Source: Clostridiaceae bacterium
Lineage (GTDB): Bacteria > Bacillota > Clostridia > Oscillospirales > Acutalibacteraceae
Assembly (NCBI GenBank): GCA_016282855.1
Contig: JAEELT010000097.1
Span: 1-54,937 of the forward strand
Direction of reading: 5' to 3'
DNA length: 54,937 nucleotides
The notes beneath the pieces were generated by a model. That model had not been told where the DNA came from. It made no database searches and was given only the letters and a program-made list of their open reading frames with translations. A program made the position numbers and the translations under genes. Positions 8,345 through 16,043 of this stretch are shown one piece after another. The stretch's first letter is position 1. Every line of letters begins with the position of its first letter.

Positions 8345-9577
8345 ATGGATTGTAAACTCTCTGTTATAATTCCCTGCTACAACTGTGAAAACACTCTGCC
8401 CGAGACTCTCGACTGCGTTCTCGGGCAGTCTTTGCATGACGAAATACAGATTATAACGGTGAATGACGGCTCAACCGACCGCACTGAAGAAATAATCGGG
8501 CGGTATGCCGCTTCGCACCCGGAAATAACCCCCGTTCACAAGGAAAACGGCGGTGTTTCCTCCGCGAGAAACGCAGGTCTCAAGGCGGCAAAAGGAAAAT
8601 ATGTCATTTTTCTCGACGCCGATGACCTGCTCACCCCCTCCTCCTGCGGGGAATTATACAAAGCGATGGAAAAAAGAGGCGCCGACTGCGCTGTATTCCG
8701 CCTGTCAAGATTCGGCTTCGGAGGCAGTGAGTATAACCCCGTGGCTGAAAAGCTCGCAAAACGCGATAATATACCTTATAATGACACAGAGCTTCTCTGG
8801 ACCTTTCTCACAGGCAACAAATGCTTCAGGCGGGATGCCCTGCTGAATGCCGCAGCGGAGTTTCCGCCTTTAACATACGGCGAAGACGGTGTGTTCTGGG
8901 TATCCTTCCTTATGAAAGGCAGGCCCGTGATAACAGGGGTTTACTCAGCCGAGTGCAAATACAGGCGTGAAGATCCGGCGGTCAGGGCAAGTGTAACGCA
9001 GACCATGAAGCTCTCGCTTGTCAGCGACTATTTCACCTCATGCTCCCTTGTGCTTGACGCGCTTGACAGCGACGAGCTCAGGAATGAAATGCGGCTCAAA
9101 ATCTGCCGCACCGTTACAAACGAGTTTTACAGGCGGCTGTGGCAGGCGGATGAGCCGGTCCTTGACGCTCTCGCGCAGGGATACGGCAAATACTTCTCTC
9201 TGCTTTCACCGCAGGACACAAGCAGGCTTTTTGCCTATGACGCCGACATAGGCAAGCCCGTATTTTCAAGGAAATACGCGGCGGATAACCCCAGGATTTC
9301 GGTAAAAGTAAAAAAGCCTTCGGAAGAGTTCCTGCGCTCTCTTTACAGCCAGACAATGCCGCTGTTTGAGCTCTTGACCGAAAACGCGGGTGAATACTCC
9401 GGCTTTGAGAATGTCAGCTCCGGCAGGGCAAAAGCCCCCGTTCAGCTTTCATTCAGCGGCAGTGAAAAACTTGACCCGCGCCTGCTCAGGGCAGTTTTGT
9501 TGCTGAAAATGAAATTCCCGTTTTCCGTTCTGCCATCGGGAATTCTGAAAAAAGCGGCTTCGATTTATCTGAAATAA
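8345..9577 (+). CDS. Family 2 glycosyltransferase, teichoic acid cluster
   Basis: GT2 enzyme with the standard start KLSVIIPCYNCENTLPETLD, NDGSTDRTEEI for nucleotide-sugar binding, NGGVSSARNAGLKAAKG and FLDADDLLTP carrying the DXD-type metal site, then YGEDGVFWVSF with the acidic catalytic region. Residues beyond about 220 form a C-terminal part of unknown fold. The track start at 8330 lies inside tarJ; ATG 8345 behind GGGAG gives 410 residues. Position between tarJ and a CDP-polyol phosphotransferase suggests that it glycosylates ribitol phosphate, like TarS/TarM-type enzymes do, but the substrate is inferred only from context. Confidence 0.86.
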   Translation: MDCKLSVIIPCYNCENTLPETLDCVLGQSLHDEIQIITVNDGSTDRTEEIIGRYAASHPEITPVHKENGGVSSARNAGLKAAKGKYVIFLDADDLLTPSSCGELYKAMEKRGADCAVFRLSRFGFGGSEYNPVAEKLAKRDNIPYNDTELLWTFLTGNKCFRRDALLNAAAEFPPLTYGEDGVFWVSFLMKGRPVITGVYSAECKYRREDPAVRASVTQTMKLSLVSDYFTSCSLVLDALDSDELRNEMRLKICRTVTNEFYRRLWQADEPVLDALAQGYGKYFSLLSPQDTSRLFAYDADIGKPVFSRKYAADNPRISVKVKKPSEEFLRSLYSQTMPLFELLTENAGEYSGFENVSSGRAKAPVQLSFSGSEKLDPRLLRAVLLLKMKFPFSVLPSGILKKAASIYLK

Positions 9578-9590
9578 AGGATAGTGGCAA

Positions 9591-10694
9591 ATGAAGAAGA
9601 TACTCTGGTGCGTCTTTGCGTTGCTTTTCAATATCTGCCGGGCATTTCCCGTAAAGCCCGCGCGCGCAGTGTTCCTCGCTCCCCACAGGGGCGGGGCTCA
9701 TGACTCGCTGAGCGAGCTCGCCCGTTACACAGAAAAGCGCGCAGGATATGAAGTGATAAAAATATCCTCCTCACCCGACGGAATAAAAGAGGCTGTCGGA
9801 TTTTTCCTGCTTGCTCCCTTGAAGCTCGCCACAGCAAAATATATTTTTCTCAATGATAATTTTATGCCCTTGGCGTCTCTGCGTTTTTCACCCGAGACCG
9901 TAATAACACAGCTCTGGCACGGCGAGGGCGCCTTCAAGAAATTCGGTCTCATGACAAACCTGCCCGATGAAATAAGGCACAGAGAAATAATAGCGGGCAA
10001 AAAGCTCAGCTATGTTGTCTGCACGAGTGAGAATGTGAGAGATGTATATGCACTGGCCTTCGGCACAGAAAAAAGCAAAGTGATTGCCCTCGGCTCGCCG
10101 CGCCTTGATTACCTCCTGGCGGGCGAAAACAGACAAAAGCTGCTTGAAGGTTTTTATTCACGGTATCCCGGCTGCCGCGGCAAAAAGCTGGTGCTTTACG
10201 CCCCCACCTTCAGGGATAATCCCCGGGATGACGCCGAAATTCTGTCTCATATTGATGCTCCTGCCTTCGCGCAAAGCCTCGGCGATGAATACGCCCTGCT
10301 GGTCAAGCTTCATCCGCAGGTTCATTGCTGCATACCCGCGAAAGGCATAACGGATGTGACTGCTCTTGATATAGGAGAGCTTGCGCTTATCTGCGATATT
10401 CTTATTACCGATTACTCATCGGTCTGCATGGATTTTGCGGTGCTCGGAAAGCCCTGTGTGTTTTACGCCTACGATCTTGAAAAATATGAGAGCGAGCGCT
10501 CCTTCTGCTTCGGATACAAAGACTATGTGCCCGGTGAAATCGTTACGGATTTCAGCTCTCTCGCCCCGGCGGTAAAAAACCCCCGAAGCGCCGGAAAACT
10601 CACACGCTTCAGGGATTTTAACTTTGATTATATTGATACCCGCAATTCAGAGAGAATCTTTGATTATATTATGAATTCAGATAGCCGTAAATAA
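9591..10694 (+). CDS. CDP-glycerol/CDP-ribitol phosphotransferase (TagF/TarL-like)
   Basis: A membrane-associated polymerase or primase of the glycerophosphotransferase (TagB/TagF) family that transfers polyol phosphate from a CDP donor to a growing teichoic acid. Signatures are QLWHGEGAFKKFG (catalytic His region), LGSPRLDYLL, YAPTFRDN, VKLHPQ and LITDYSSVCMDFAVLGKP, the conserved donor-binding set. The N-terminus is hydrophobic (ILWCVFALLFNICRAF). At 367 residues it has the catalytic domain without the long N-terminal extension of TagF. With tarIJ upstream, ribitol phosphate transfer is plausible, but donor specificity is not legible. Its 3' end overlaps the convergent paralogue by 26 bases. 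Confidence 0.92.
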   Translation: MKKILWCVFALLFNICRAFPVKPARAVFLAPHRGGAHDSLSELARYTEKRAGYEVIKISSSPDGIKEAVGFFLLAPLKLATAKYIFLNDNFMPLASLRFSPETVITQLWHGEGAFKKFGLMTNLPDEIRHREIIAGKKLSYVVCTSENVRDVYALAFGTEKSKVIALGSPRLDYLLAGENRQKLLEGFYSRYPGCRGKKLVLYAPTFRDNPRDDAEILSHIDAPAFAQSLGDEYALLVKLHPQVHCCIPAKGITDVTALDIGELALICDILITDYSSVCMDFAVLGKPCVFYAYDLEKYESERSFCFGYKDYVPGEIVTDFSSLAPAVKNPRSAGKLTRFRDFNFDYIDTRNSERIFDYIMNSDSRK

Positions 10695-11790
10695 TACCGG
10701 CTATCCTTTCGGTTGACTTGCCGTCGCAGGCGCCGAGCTGCTCCCTGCGGAATCTTTCGATTCTGTCAAGGGGCGGCTTTTCTTTTGCCTGCCTTGCAGC
10801 TTCAAGCAGGCCGTCGGGGCTTGTAATCATATTGCCCGGCAGGTCATCCGGAAACTTCAGATAAAAGCCTCTCTCATAGTATGAAATATCAGGGCAGTAA
10901 AACAGCATGGGAGTGCCGAAAAGCGCTGCATCGTGAGAGACAGACGAGTAATCGGTTATCACAACCGACGCTCCCGAAATCAGCGAGAGAGTTGACTCCC
11001 CGGTCATATCAATGATGTTTTTATACTGCTTTTTGAGTATATCATAATCCATCATCGGATGTCTGCAGATGATAAACAGCTCGTCATAGGCAAGCTCCGC
11101 AGAAAGAGCGTCAAAATCAATACCCGGGCTGAACTCAACCCTCAGGCCGTCCTTTTCGCGGAAGGTAGGGCAGTAAAGATATATCGTTTTGCCTTCAAGG
11201 TCCGGATGTCTGCGGAAAAAATCTTCTCTTATTTTATCAGATGAATTGATTATTATATCCGTTTTCGGCAGACCGGTGGCAAGGCAGATTTTTTCGTCAA
11301 TGCCAAACGCGCCTGCAAACACCTTGCGGCTCATTTCACTCGTCACGGTAACGGCGCTGTACTGAGAGTGTACCTTACGCTCAGCGCTGTGCGACAAATC
11401 CGTGTGAGCGTCAAGAGAAAACTTCTTGAAAGCTCCGCAGCCGTGCCAAATCTGCACAAGCTTCTGACCCGGTCTGAGTTTTACTGTTCTCATATAGCGG
11501 CAGTAATCATCGGTGACAATTACCCGGGATGTGAGTATCAGATAATAAGCCCTTGCCTTGTTGATATTCGAATGAGGCAGCTTGGCGGCAAATATGACCT
11601 TGCTGCAGTCGAGCGCGTCATACAGAGCGCGCGCGTTGTCAAGCAGTGCGCCGTTTGCCCTTATGGTGTAAAAAAGCACCCTTTGCCTCACGGGCAGTTT
11701 AAGACAAAAGCCAACCCAGATGTGATTCAGAAATGCGAGTATTTTTCTTCTTTTTTCAGCTGAGATTATCTTTTTAATCAGTTCTTTCAT
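10669..11790 (-). CDS. CDP-glycerol:poly(glycerophosphate) glycerophosphotransferase family protein
   Basis: A second TagB/TagF-family polyol-phosphate transferase, 373 residues, facing the first. It has QIWHGCGAFKKFSLDAH (catalytic His), GLPKTDIII, YCPTFREKDG, IICRHPMMD in place of VKLHP, and VITDYSSVSHDAALFGTPMLFY. Near the start, residues such as ANGALLDNARALYDAL match the family. No strong ribosome binding site precedes the ATG at 11790 (GGTAAC only). It has its own promoter (11830-11857, minus), so it is regulated apart from the long teichoic operon. It may act as primase while the other polymerises, or the reverse; sequence alone does not decide. Confidence 0.91.
   Translation of the reverse strand: MKELIKKIISAEKRRKILAFLNHIWVGFCLKLPVRQRVLFYTIRANGALLDNARALYDALDCSKVIFAAKLPHSNINKARAYYLILTSRVIVTDDYCRYMRTVKLRPGQKLVQIWHGCGAFKKFSLDAHTDLSHSAERKVHSQYSAVTVTSEMSRKVFAGAFGIDEKICLATGLPKTDIIINSSDKIREDFFRRHPDLEGKTIYLYCPTFREKDGLRVEFSPGIDFDALSAELAYDELFIICRHPMMDYDILKKQYKNIIDMTGESTLSLISGASVVITDYSSVSHDAALFGTPMLFYCPDISYYERGFYLKFPDDLPGNMITSPDGLLEAARQAKEKPPLDRIERFRREQLGACDGKSTERIAGIIYGYLNS
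10680..10705. other. Inverted repeat at the convergent 3' ends of two phosphotransferase genes
   Basis: GATAGCCG (10680-10687) and CGGCTATC (10698-10705) form an 8-bp stem with a 10-base loop. It covers the stop of the plus-strand gene and the last codons of the minus-strand one. Neither side has a T-run, so it is at best a weak terminator or an mRNA 3' end structure. Confidence 0.5.
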
Positions 11791-11829
11791 ATGTGTTACC
11801 GCATTAAAGCTTTCTTTTATTTCACTCGT

Positions 11830-11857
11830 ATTATACCAAAAATAAGCATTTTTTCAA
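11830..11857 (-). promoter_or_regulatory. Sigma-A-type promoter for the minus-strand glycerophosphotransferase
   Basis: On the minus strand TTGAAA (11857-11852), a 16-base spacer and a perfect TATAAT (11835-11830), 40 bases upstream of the ATG at 11790. Confidence 0.75.
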
Positions 11858-11923
11858 GTGCCCTTCCGCCTGACTTATTGTGCAAACACCGCAATGTGTC
11901 TAAACCGGTATTTTCGGTTTTTA

Positions 11924-11952
11924 TTGAATTTAAGCGTCTTTTGTGCTAACAT
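11924..11952 (+). promoter_or_regulatory. Possible promoter for the lipid kinase gene
   Basis: TTGAAT (11924-11929), a 17-base spacer and TAACAT (11947-11952) preceded by TGC, an extended -10. The 275-base interval 11791-12065 holds this, the divergent promoter at 11830-11857 and a small hairpin (AAACCG/CGGTTT, 11902-11920); I see no gene in it. Confidence 0.45.
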
Positions 11953-12065
11953 TCTTATACCCCGAACGCGCCGTATTACTGCGAAAAACTCGAAAATATA
12001 TTTTTCTGACATCGGTTTTTCCGGGCAGGTCCGGGCTCAGCCGCGGCTGAAGCGAGGTACATATC

Positions 12066-13280
12066 ATGCAAAAAAACAACGAAAAACCCGCCGTACAGGA
12101 AAACGGCAAAAAGAAGGCGCTCCTTATAGTAAACCCGTGCGCAGGTAAAAACGCCACGAGGTCGGGCACCTTTGACATAGTTGAAAGGTTTTCATCCGCC
12201 GACTATGATTTCACCGTAAAAACGACCACCGGCGCCGGCGATGCGACAAAATTTGTTGAGCAGTATATTGAAGACAACGAAATGGTTGTATGCTGCGGCG
12301 GCGACGGCACATTCAACGAAACGATAAACGGCGTTATGAAGCTGCCCAGGAGAGTTCCCATAGGTTATATTCCCGCCGGCTCCACCAACGACCTTGCAAA
12401 CACAATCGGGCTGCCCAGGGATATCCGCAAGGCAACCGATGTTATTATTGACGGCCACAAGAACGCATATGATATAGGCCTTTTCAACAACAGGTTCTTT
12501 GCCTATATCGCGTCATTCGGAGCGGCCACCTCCCTCTCTTATTCAACGCCCCAGAAGCTTAAAAACGTTTTGGGTCACAGCGCTTATGTCATCAACGGCC
12601 TTGTGCTCAATCTCATACCCACGCTCAGGGATCTCAAGCCAATTCACGCGCGCATTGAGTATGATGACGAAGTGCTTGAGGACGATTTCTACTACGGCTC
12701 CGTTTCAAACTCGACATCCGTCGGCGGAGTGTTCAAGTTTGACAGAAACGATGTGAAGCTTGATGACGGCAAGTTTGAGGTGCTCCTTGTAAGAAACCTC
12801 AAGAGCCCCCTTGAAAGCTTTGCCCTGCTCAACAAGGTCCGCCGAAGGCAGTATGACGGCGAAAAAATAATTTACTTCAAAGCCTCTACTATCAAATTCA
12901 CCTTTGACAGAGATATTCCCTGGACTCTTGACGGTGAGTTCGGCGGCAATCAGCGCAAAGTGTACTGCGCCGTGCTTAACAGGGCTATAGATATCTTCTC
13001 GGGCGAAAATCAGATTTTCCTCGGCAACAAGATTGATATACCCGTTTTCGATGTTGCGGATGCAAACAGCGAAGAAGCAAAAAAAGAAGAGCCGCAGATA
13101 AGATTCACCAGATTCCGCCGCAAGAAAAAAGCGGCAGACGAAGCGGGGAAGCAGGAAAAGACCGGGCTTACCGTAGCTGAGGAAGAGCCGGTCGGTGACG
13201 AAGCACAGCCCGAAGAAAAAGAAGCCCCCGCTCCCGCGCAGGCGGAGCCTCAGGAAGAAACAGAAAAAACCGAAGAATAA
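12066..13280 (+). CDS. Diacylglycerol kinase family lipid kinase (DgkB/YegS type) with acidic C-terminal tail
   Basis: A soluble lipid kinase of the DAGK catalytic family, which in Firmicutes recycles diacylglycerol released during teichoic acid and membrane synthesis. Motifs are LLIVNPCAGKNA (19-30), CCGGDGTFNETINGV (76-90, ATP-binding GGDGT) and YIPAGSTNDLANTIGLP (101-117); DGEFGG near residue 295 belongs to the second domain. The kinase usually ends at about 300-320 residues; this protein continues for about 80 more that are highly charged and Glu/Pro/Ala rich, ending in EKTEE, probably disordered. The ATG at 12066 has GAGG upstream. It is monocistronic, ended by a strong convergent terminator. 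Confidence 0.9.
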   Translation: MQKNNEKPAVQENGKKKALLIVNPCAGKNATRSGTFDIVERFSSADYDFTVKTTTGAGDATKFVEQYIEDNEMVVCCGGDGTFNETINGVMKLPRRVPIGYIPAGSTNDLANTIGLPRDIRKATDVIIDGHKNAYDIGLFNNRFFAYIASFGAATSLSYSTPQKLKNVLGHSAYVINGLVLNLIPTLRDLKPIHARIEYDDEVLEDDFYYGSVSNSTSVGGVFKFDRNDVKLDDGKFEVLLVRNLKSPLESFALLNKVRRRQYDGEKIIYFKASTIKFTFDRDIPWTLDGEFGGNQRKVYCAVLNRAIDIFSGENQIFLGNKIDIPVFDVADANSEEAKKEEPQIRFTRFRRKKKAADEAGKQEKTGLTVAEEEPVGDEAQPEEKEAPAPAQAEPQEETEKTEE

Positions 13281-13284
13281 AAAT

Positions 13285-13328
13285 AAAAGACTTGCATTTG
13301 GCGCTCATCCGCTCAATGCAAGTCTTTT
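13285..13328. terminator. Bidirectional terminator between the lipid kinase and rnf operon
   Basis: A perfect 14-bp stem, AAAAGACTTGCATT (13285-13298) with AATGCAAGTCTTTT (13315-13328), with T-rich sequence on the 3' side of both strands. It ends the plus-strand kinase gene and the minus-strand rnf operon. Confidence 0.92.
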
Positions 13329-13339
13329 TGTTTTAATGC

Positions 13340-14152
13340 TTATTTCTTAAGCTCAACAAGCCCTATCGCGCCCACGGGGCACTCCTCGTGGCAGGCTCCG
13401 CAGCCAACGCACTTCTCATAGTCAACGCTTGCGCAGAACTTATCGATTGTGATAGCTTCCGAGGGGCAGACCTTGGCGCATTTCATACAGCCGATACAGC
13501 CCGCCGAGCATTCCTTGCGGGTAACTGCACCCTTGTCGTGATTCATGCACATAACCGCCGCCTTGATTTCTTCAAGAGGAAGCATCTCAATAAGGCCCTT
13601 GGGGCAGGTTTTAAGGCACATTTTGCACGCGCGGCATACAGACGGGTTGATGCTCGCTATGCCGTTGTCGATTGTAATCGCACCGTATTCGCAGACATTC
13701 ACACAGTCGCCGTAGCCAAGGCAGCCGTAAATACACTCCTTGGGACCGCCGTATGCCTGAATAGCCATTTTACAGCTTGTAACGCCCTGATAAATCAGCT
13801 TTTGCAGCGCAACATCATTGTGCCCCCTGCAAAGCACTACCGCCGCAACGGGCTTTACGCTGGCGGCTTCAACGCCGAGAATTTCGCTTATCTGCTTTGC
13901 CGCCTCATTACCGCCCGGATTGCAAAGGGCGGTATCTTCACATTCACCCGAGGAGAGAGCGGCGGCATAGCCGTCACAGCCGGAAAAGCCGCAGGCGCCG
14001 CAGTTTGCGCCGGGGAGACATTCCCTTATGGCGGCGGCTTTTTCGTCAACGGGTACTGAGAAAACCTTTGACGCTATCGCCAGAGCAAGGGCGGCAACCG
14101 CGCCGGTTACCGAGAGGATTACAACCGCGAGTATAATAAGATGAAAATTCAC
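13340..14152 (-). CDS. rnfB: Rnf complex subunit B, iron-sulfur protein
   Basis: RnfB carries electrons from ferredoxin into the membrane complex that reduces NAD+ while pumping Na+ or H+. After an N-terminal membrane helix (LIILAVVILSVTGAVAALAL) comes the Fe-S domain CLPGANCGACGFSGCDGYA, then several ferredoxin-like clusters: CLGYGDCVNVCEYGA, CRACKMCLKTCP, CIGCMKCAKVCP and CVGCGACHEECP. The 270-residue size fits clostridial RnfB. The start is GTG at 14152, well spaced from AAGGAGG. It is the last gene of the minus-strand operon, directly before a bidirectional terminator. Confidence 0.96.
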   Translation of the reverse strand: MNFHLIILAVVILSVTGAVAALALAIASKVFSVPVDEKAAAIRECLPGANCGACGFSGCDGYAAALSSGECEDTALCNPGGNEAAKQISEILGVEAASVKPVAAVVLCRGHNDVALQKLIYQGVTSCKMAIQAYGGPKECIYGCLGYGDCVNVCEYGAITIDNGIASINPSVCRACKMCLKTCPKGLIEMLPLEEIKAAVMCMNHDKGAVTRKECSAGCIGCMKCAKVCPSEAITIDKFCASVDYEKCVGCGACHEECPVGAIGLVELKK

Positions 14153-14165
14153 TCTGCTCCCCTCC

Positions 14166-14747
14166 TTAACCGAATATGTTTTCGACTATTCCCGCGAAAC
14201 CCTGGAATGAGAGGGAAACAAGGGAAGCCGCAATAAGTGTGATGGGGAAGCCCTGAAGAGCCTTGGGTATGCTGTTGCCTTCAAGACGCTCGCGTACTCC
14301 TGCGAAGAGAACCATGGCAATCAGGAAACCTACGCCCGCGCCTACAGAATTCACCATTGACTGAGCAAAGTTGTAGCCGCTCTCTACGTTGAGAAGCACC
14401 ACGCCGAGCACAGCGCAGTTTGTGGTGATGAGAGGCAGGTAAATACCGAGAGCCTGATAAAGCGACGGGATGAATTTCTTAAGCACTATCTCCACAAACT
14501 GAACAAGAGCTGCGATAACAAGAATAAATACTATGGTCTGAAGATATTCAAGGTCATTCTTTACAAGCAGATATTTGTTTATGGGGTATGTAGCGGCAGT
14601 AGCGAGAGCCATAACAAATATAACCGCTACGCTCATACCGACTGCGGTATTGAGCTTTTTGGAAACGCCGAGGAACGGACATATTCCCAGGAACTGACAT
14701 AAAACATAGTTCTCTGTGAGAACAACAGTAAGGAAAATAGCAATCAT
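14166..14747 (-). CDS. rnfA: Rnf complex subunit A, membrane protein
   Basis: An integral membrane subunit with six predicted helices, paralogous to RnfE; the pair is thought to form the ion path and hold an Fe-S cluster between them. The opening VVLTENYVLCQFLGICPFLGVSKK contains the conserved Cys of this family, and ITTNCAVLGVVL is the second Cys motif in the pseudo-symmetric half. At 193 residues it has the usual length. Its ATG overlaps the rnfE stop in an ATGA arrangement, and rnfB follows after 13 bases. Confidence 0.96.
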   Translation of the reverse strand: MIAIFLTVVLTENYVLCQFLGICPFLGVSKKLNTAVGMSVAVIFVMALATAATYPINKYLLVKNDLEYLQTIVFILVIAALVQFVEIVLKKFIPSLYQALGIYLPLITTNCAVLGVVLLNVESGYNFAQSMVNSVGAGVGFLIAMVLFAGVRERLEGNSIPKALQGFPITLIAASLVSLSFQGFAGIVENIFG

Positions 14748-15499
14748 GATGCGCTCTCCTCCTTTGCCTTATTGTCACAGGATTCTTCGCCGCCCGCCAT
14801 TGCGCAGGTCTGCGCCATCGGGCATCCGGAGCAGCCGTCAAGCTCAGCCTTGGGCTTGCCTCTGCCCTCGGCAATCCTGTTGGCAAGAGCCATAACAAGA
14901 CCGAACACGAGGAATCCGCCGGGCGCCATTACCATAACGCCCACGGGGTTGCTGAAGAGAGTGAAGCCCGTAAAGCTTGTCGCTCCGAAGAGAGCGGTGA
15001 GGCTGTCAATACCGTCAAGGAACGTACCCGAGCCGATAATCTCGCGTATGGTAGCCATCACGATAAGGGCAAATGTGAAGCCTACGCCCATTCCGAGACC
15101 GTCAAAGCAGGACGCAAGAACGGGATTCTTGCCCGCGAAAGCTTCGGCTCTGCCGAGAATAATGCAGTTTACGACTATGAGCGGCAGATAAACGCCGAGC
15201 GCGTCATTGAGAGCGGGAACAAACGCTTTTACAAGCATCTGTACTATTGTAACGAATGAAGCTATAACAACTATATACGCGGGGATTCTGATTTTTGAGG
15301 GTATTATTTTTCTGAGCGCCGAAATAACGATATTTGAGCATACAAGCACTATCGTTGCCGCTATGCCCATACCTATCGCGTTGGTTACCGAAACGGAAAC
15401 CGCGAGAGTGGGGCAGGTGCCGAGAACGAGCCTGAGAACGGGATTTTCTTTAATCAGACCCTTGGTAAATTCCTTGCCGAGTTTTGTTTTTTCAGCCAT
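14744..15499 (-). CDS. rnfE: Rnf complex subunit E, membrane protein
   Basis: A six-helix membrane subunit paralogous to RnfA. The conserved segments are KENPVLRLVLGTCPTLAVSVS (first Cys motif) and LPLIVVNCIILGRAEAFA (second). At 251 residues it is longer than RnfA because of a C-terminal extension containing DGCSGCPMAQTC, a Cys-rich stretch that could bind a metal but has no assigned role. It overlaps rnfG by 8 bases upstream and rnfA by 4 downstream, so the four membrane genes are translationally coupled. Confidence 0.95.
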   Translation of the reverse strand: MAEKTKLGKEFTKGLIKENPVLRLVLGTCPTLAVSVSVTNAIGMGIAATIVLVCSNIVISALRKIIPSKIRIPAYIVVIASFVTIVQMLVKAFVPALNDALGVYLPLIVVNCIILGRAEAFAGKNPVLASCFDGLGMGVGFTFALIVMATIREIIGSGTFLDGIDSLTALFGATSFTGFTLFSNPVGVMVMAPGGFLVFGLVMALANRIAEGRGKPKAELDGCSGCPMAQTCAMAGGEESCDNKAKEESAS

Positions 15500-16043
15500 T
15501 TGCCCTCACCTCCTCAAAGCAGAGTAACGCATTGTTCACGGCGTCTGTTACAGCCGTTGATGTTTTGGTTGCGCCCGATACGGCGTCAACCGTGCCGCCG
15601 TTCTTTGTCAGCGCGGCGCTGCCGGAAATATCCATAAACTGCGAAAGGAAATCGGTATTCTTGGGAATTTTGCCACCGATTGACGGTGTTTCGTCAATTT
15701 CAAGGAAGCTGATGTTTTTGACCTTTCCTTCGCTGTCAATGCCTACCATCAGCGTAACGGTTCCGTTATAGCCGCCCTTGCCTTCGGCGGTAATCGCATA
15801 GCCTTCGACCTCTCCGCCTTTGCCGTAAGCGAGGGCGTATGTTCCGTGCTCATTTTCGAGTGTGTCGCCGAATCTGTCGGCATCGGGTAGCACTTCCTGC
15901 ATCGCTTTCGCGCTCGCTTTTGCGGCGTTTGCCTCAATAACGGGAGCGGTAACGTCGTTTGTGAGCCCGAGCAGCGCGGCCGCCACAAGGCAGATGAAGA
16001 AAAGAACCAAAGTGGGAACAAGAAACTCTTTTATGCTTTTCAT
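15492..16043 (-). CDS. rnfG: Rnf complex subunit G, covalent flavoprotein
   Basis: RnfG has one N-terminal membrane anchor (FLVPTLVLFFICLVAAALLG) and an extracytoplasmic FMN-binding domain. The flavinylation motif is SGATKTS at 156-162; by analogy with NqrC and RnfG the FMN is attached through a phosphoester to the last Thr of SGAT, Thr159. DETPSIGGKI is also conserved. The apbE gene that performs this attachment is the first gene of the same operon. Length 183 residues is typical. The ribosome binding site is GGAGGAG. Confidence 0.95.
   Translation of the reverse strand: MKSIKEFLVPTLVLFFICLVAAALLGLTNDVTAPVIEANAAKASAKAMQEVLPDADRFGDTLENEHGTYALAYGKGGEVEGYAITAEGKGGYNGTVTLMVGIDSEGKVKNISFLEIDETPSIGGKIPKNTDFLSQFMDISGSAALTKNGGTVDAVSGATKTSTAVTDAVNNALLCFEEVRANG

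Noticed and set aside
11902-11925. AAACCG/CGGTTT hairpin followed by TTATT as a terminator
   Set aside because: It is more than 1 kb from any plus-strand gene that it could end, and the stem is only six base pairs.
11858-12148. 96-residue plus-strand ORF before the lipid kinase
   Set aside because: It has no ribosome binding site, spans the kinase promoter and ribosome binding site and runs into the kinase in another frame.
13388-14059. 223-residue plus-strand ORF
   Set aside because: It is fully antisense to rnfB, has no ribosome binding site and the composition of an out-of-frame read of Fe-S cluster codons.
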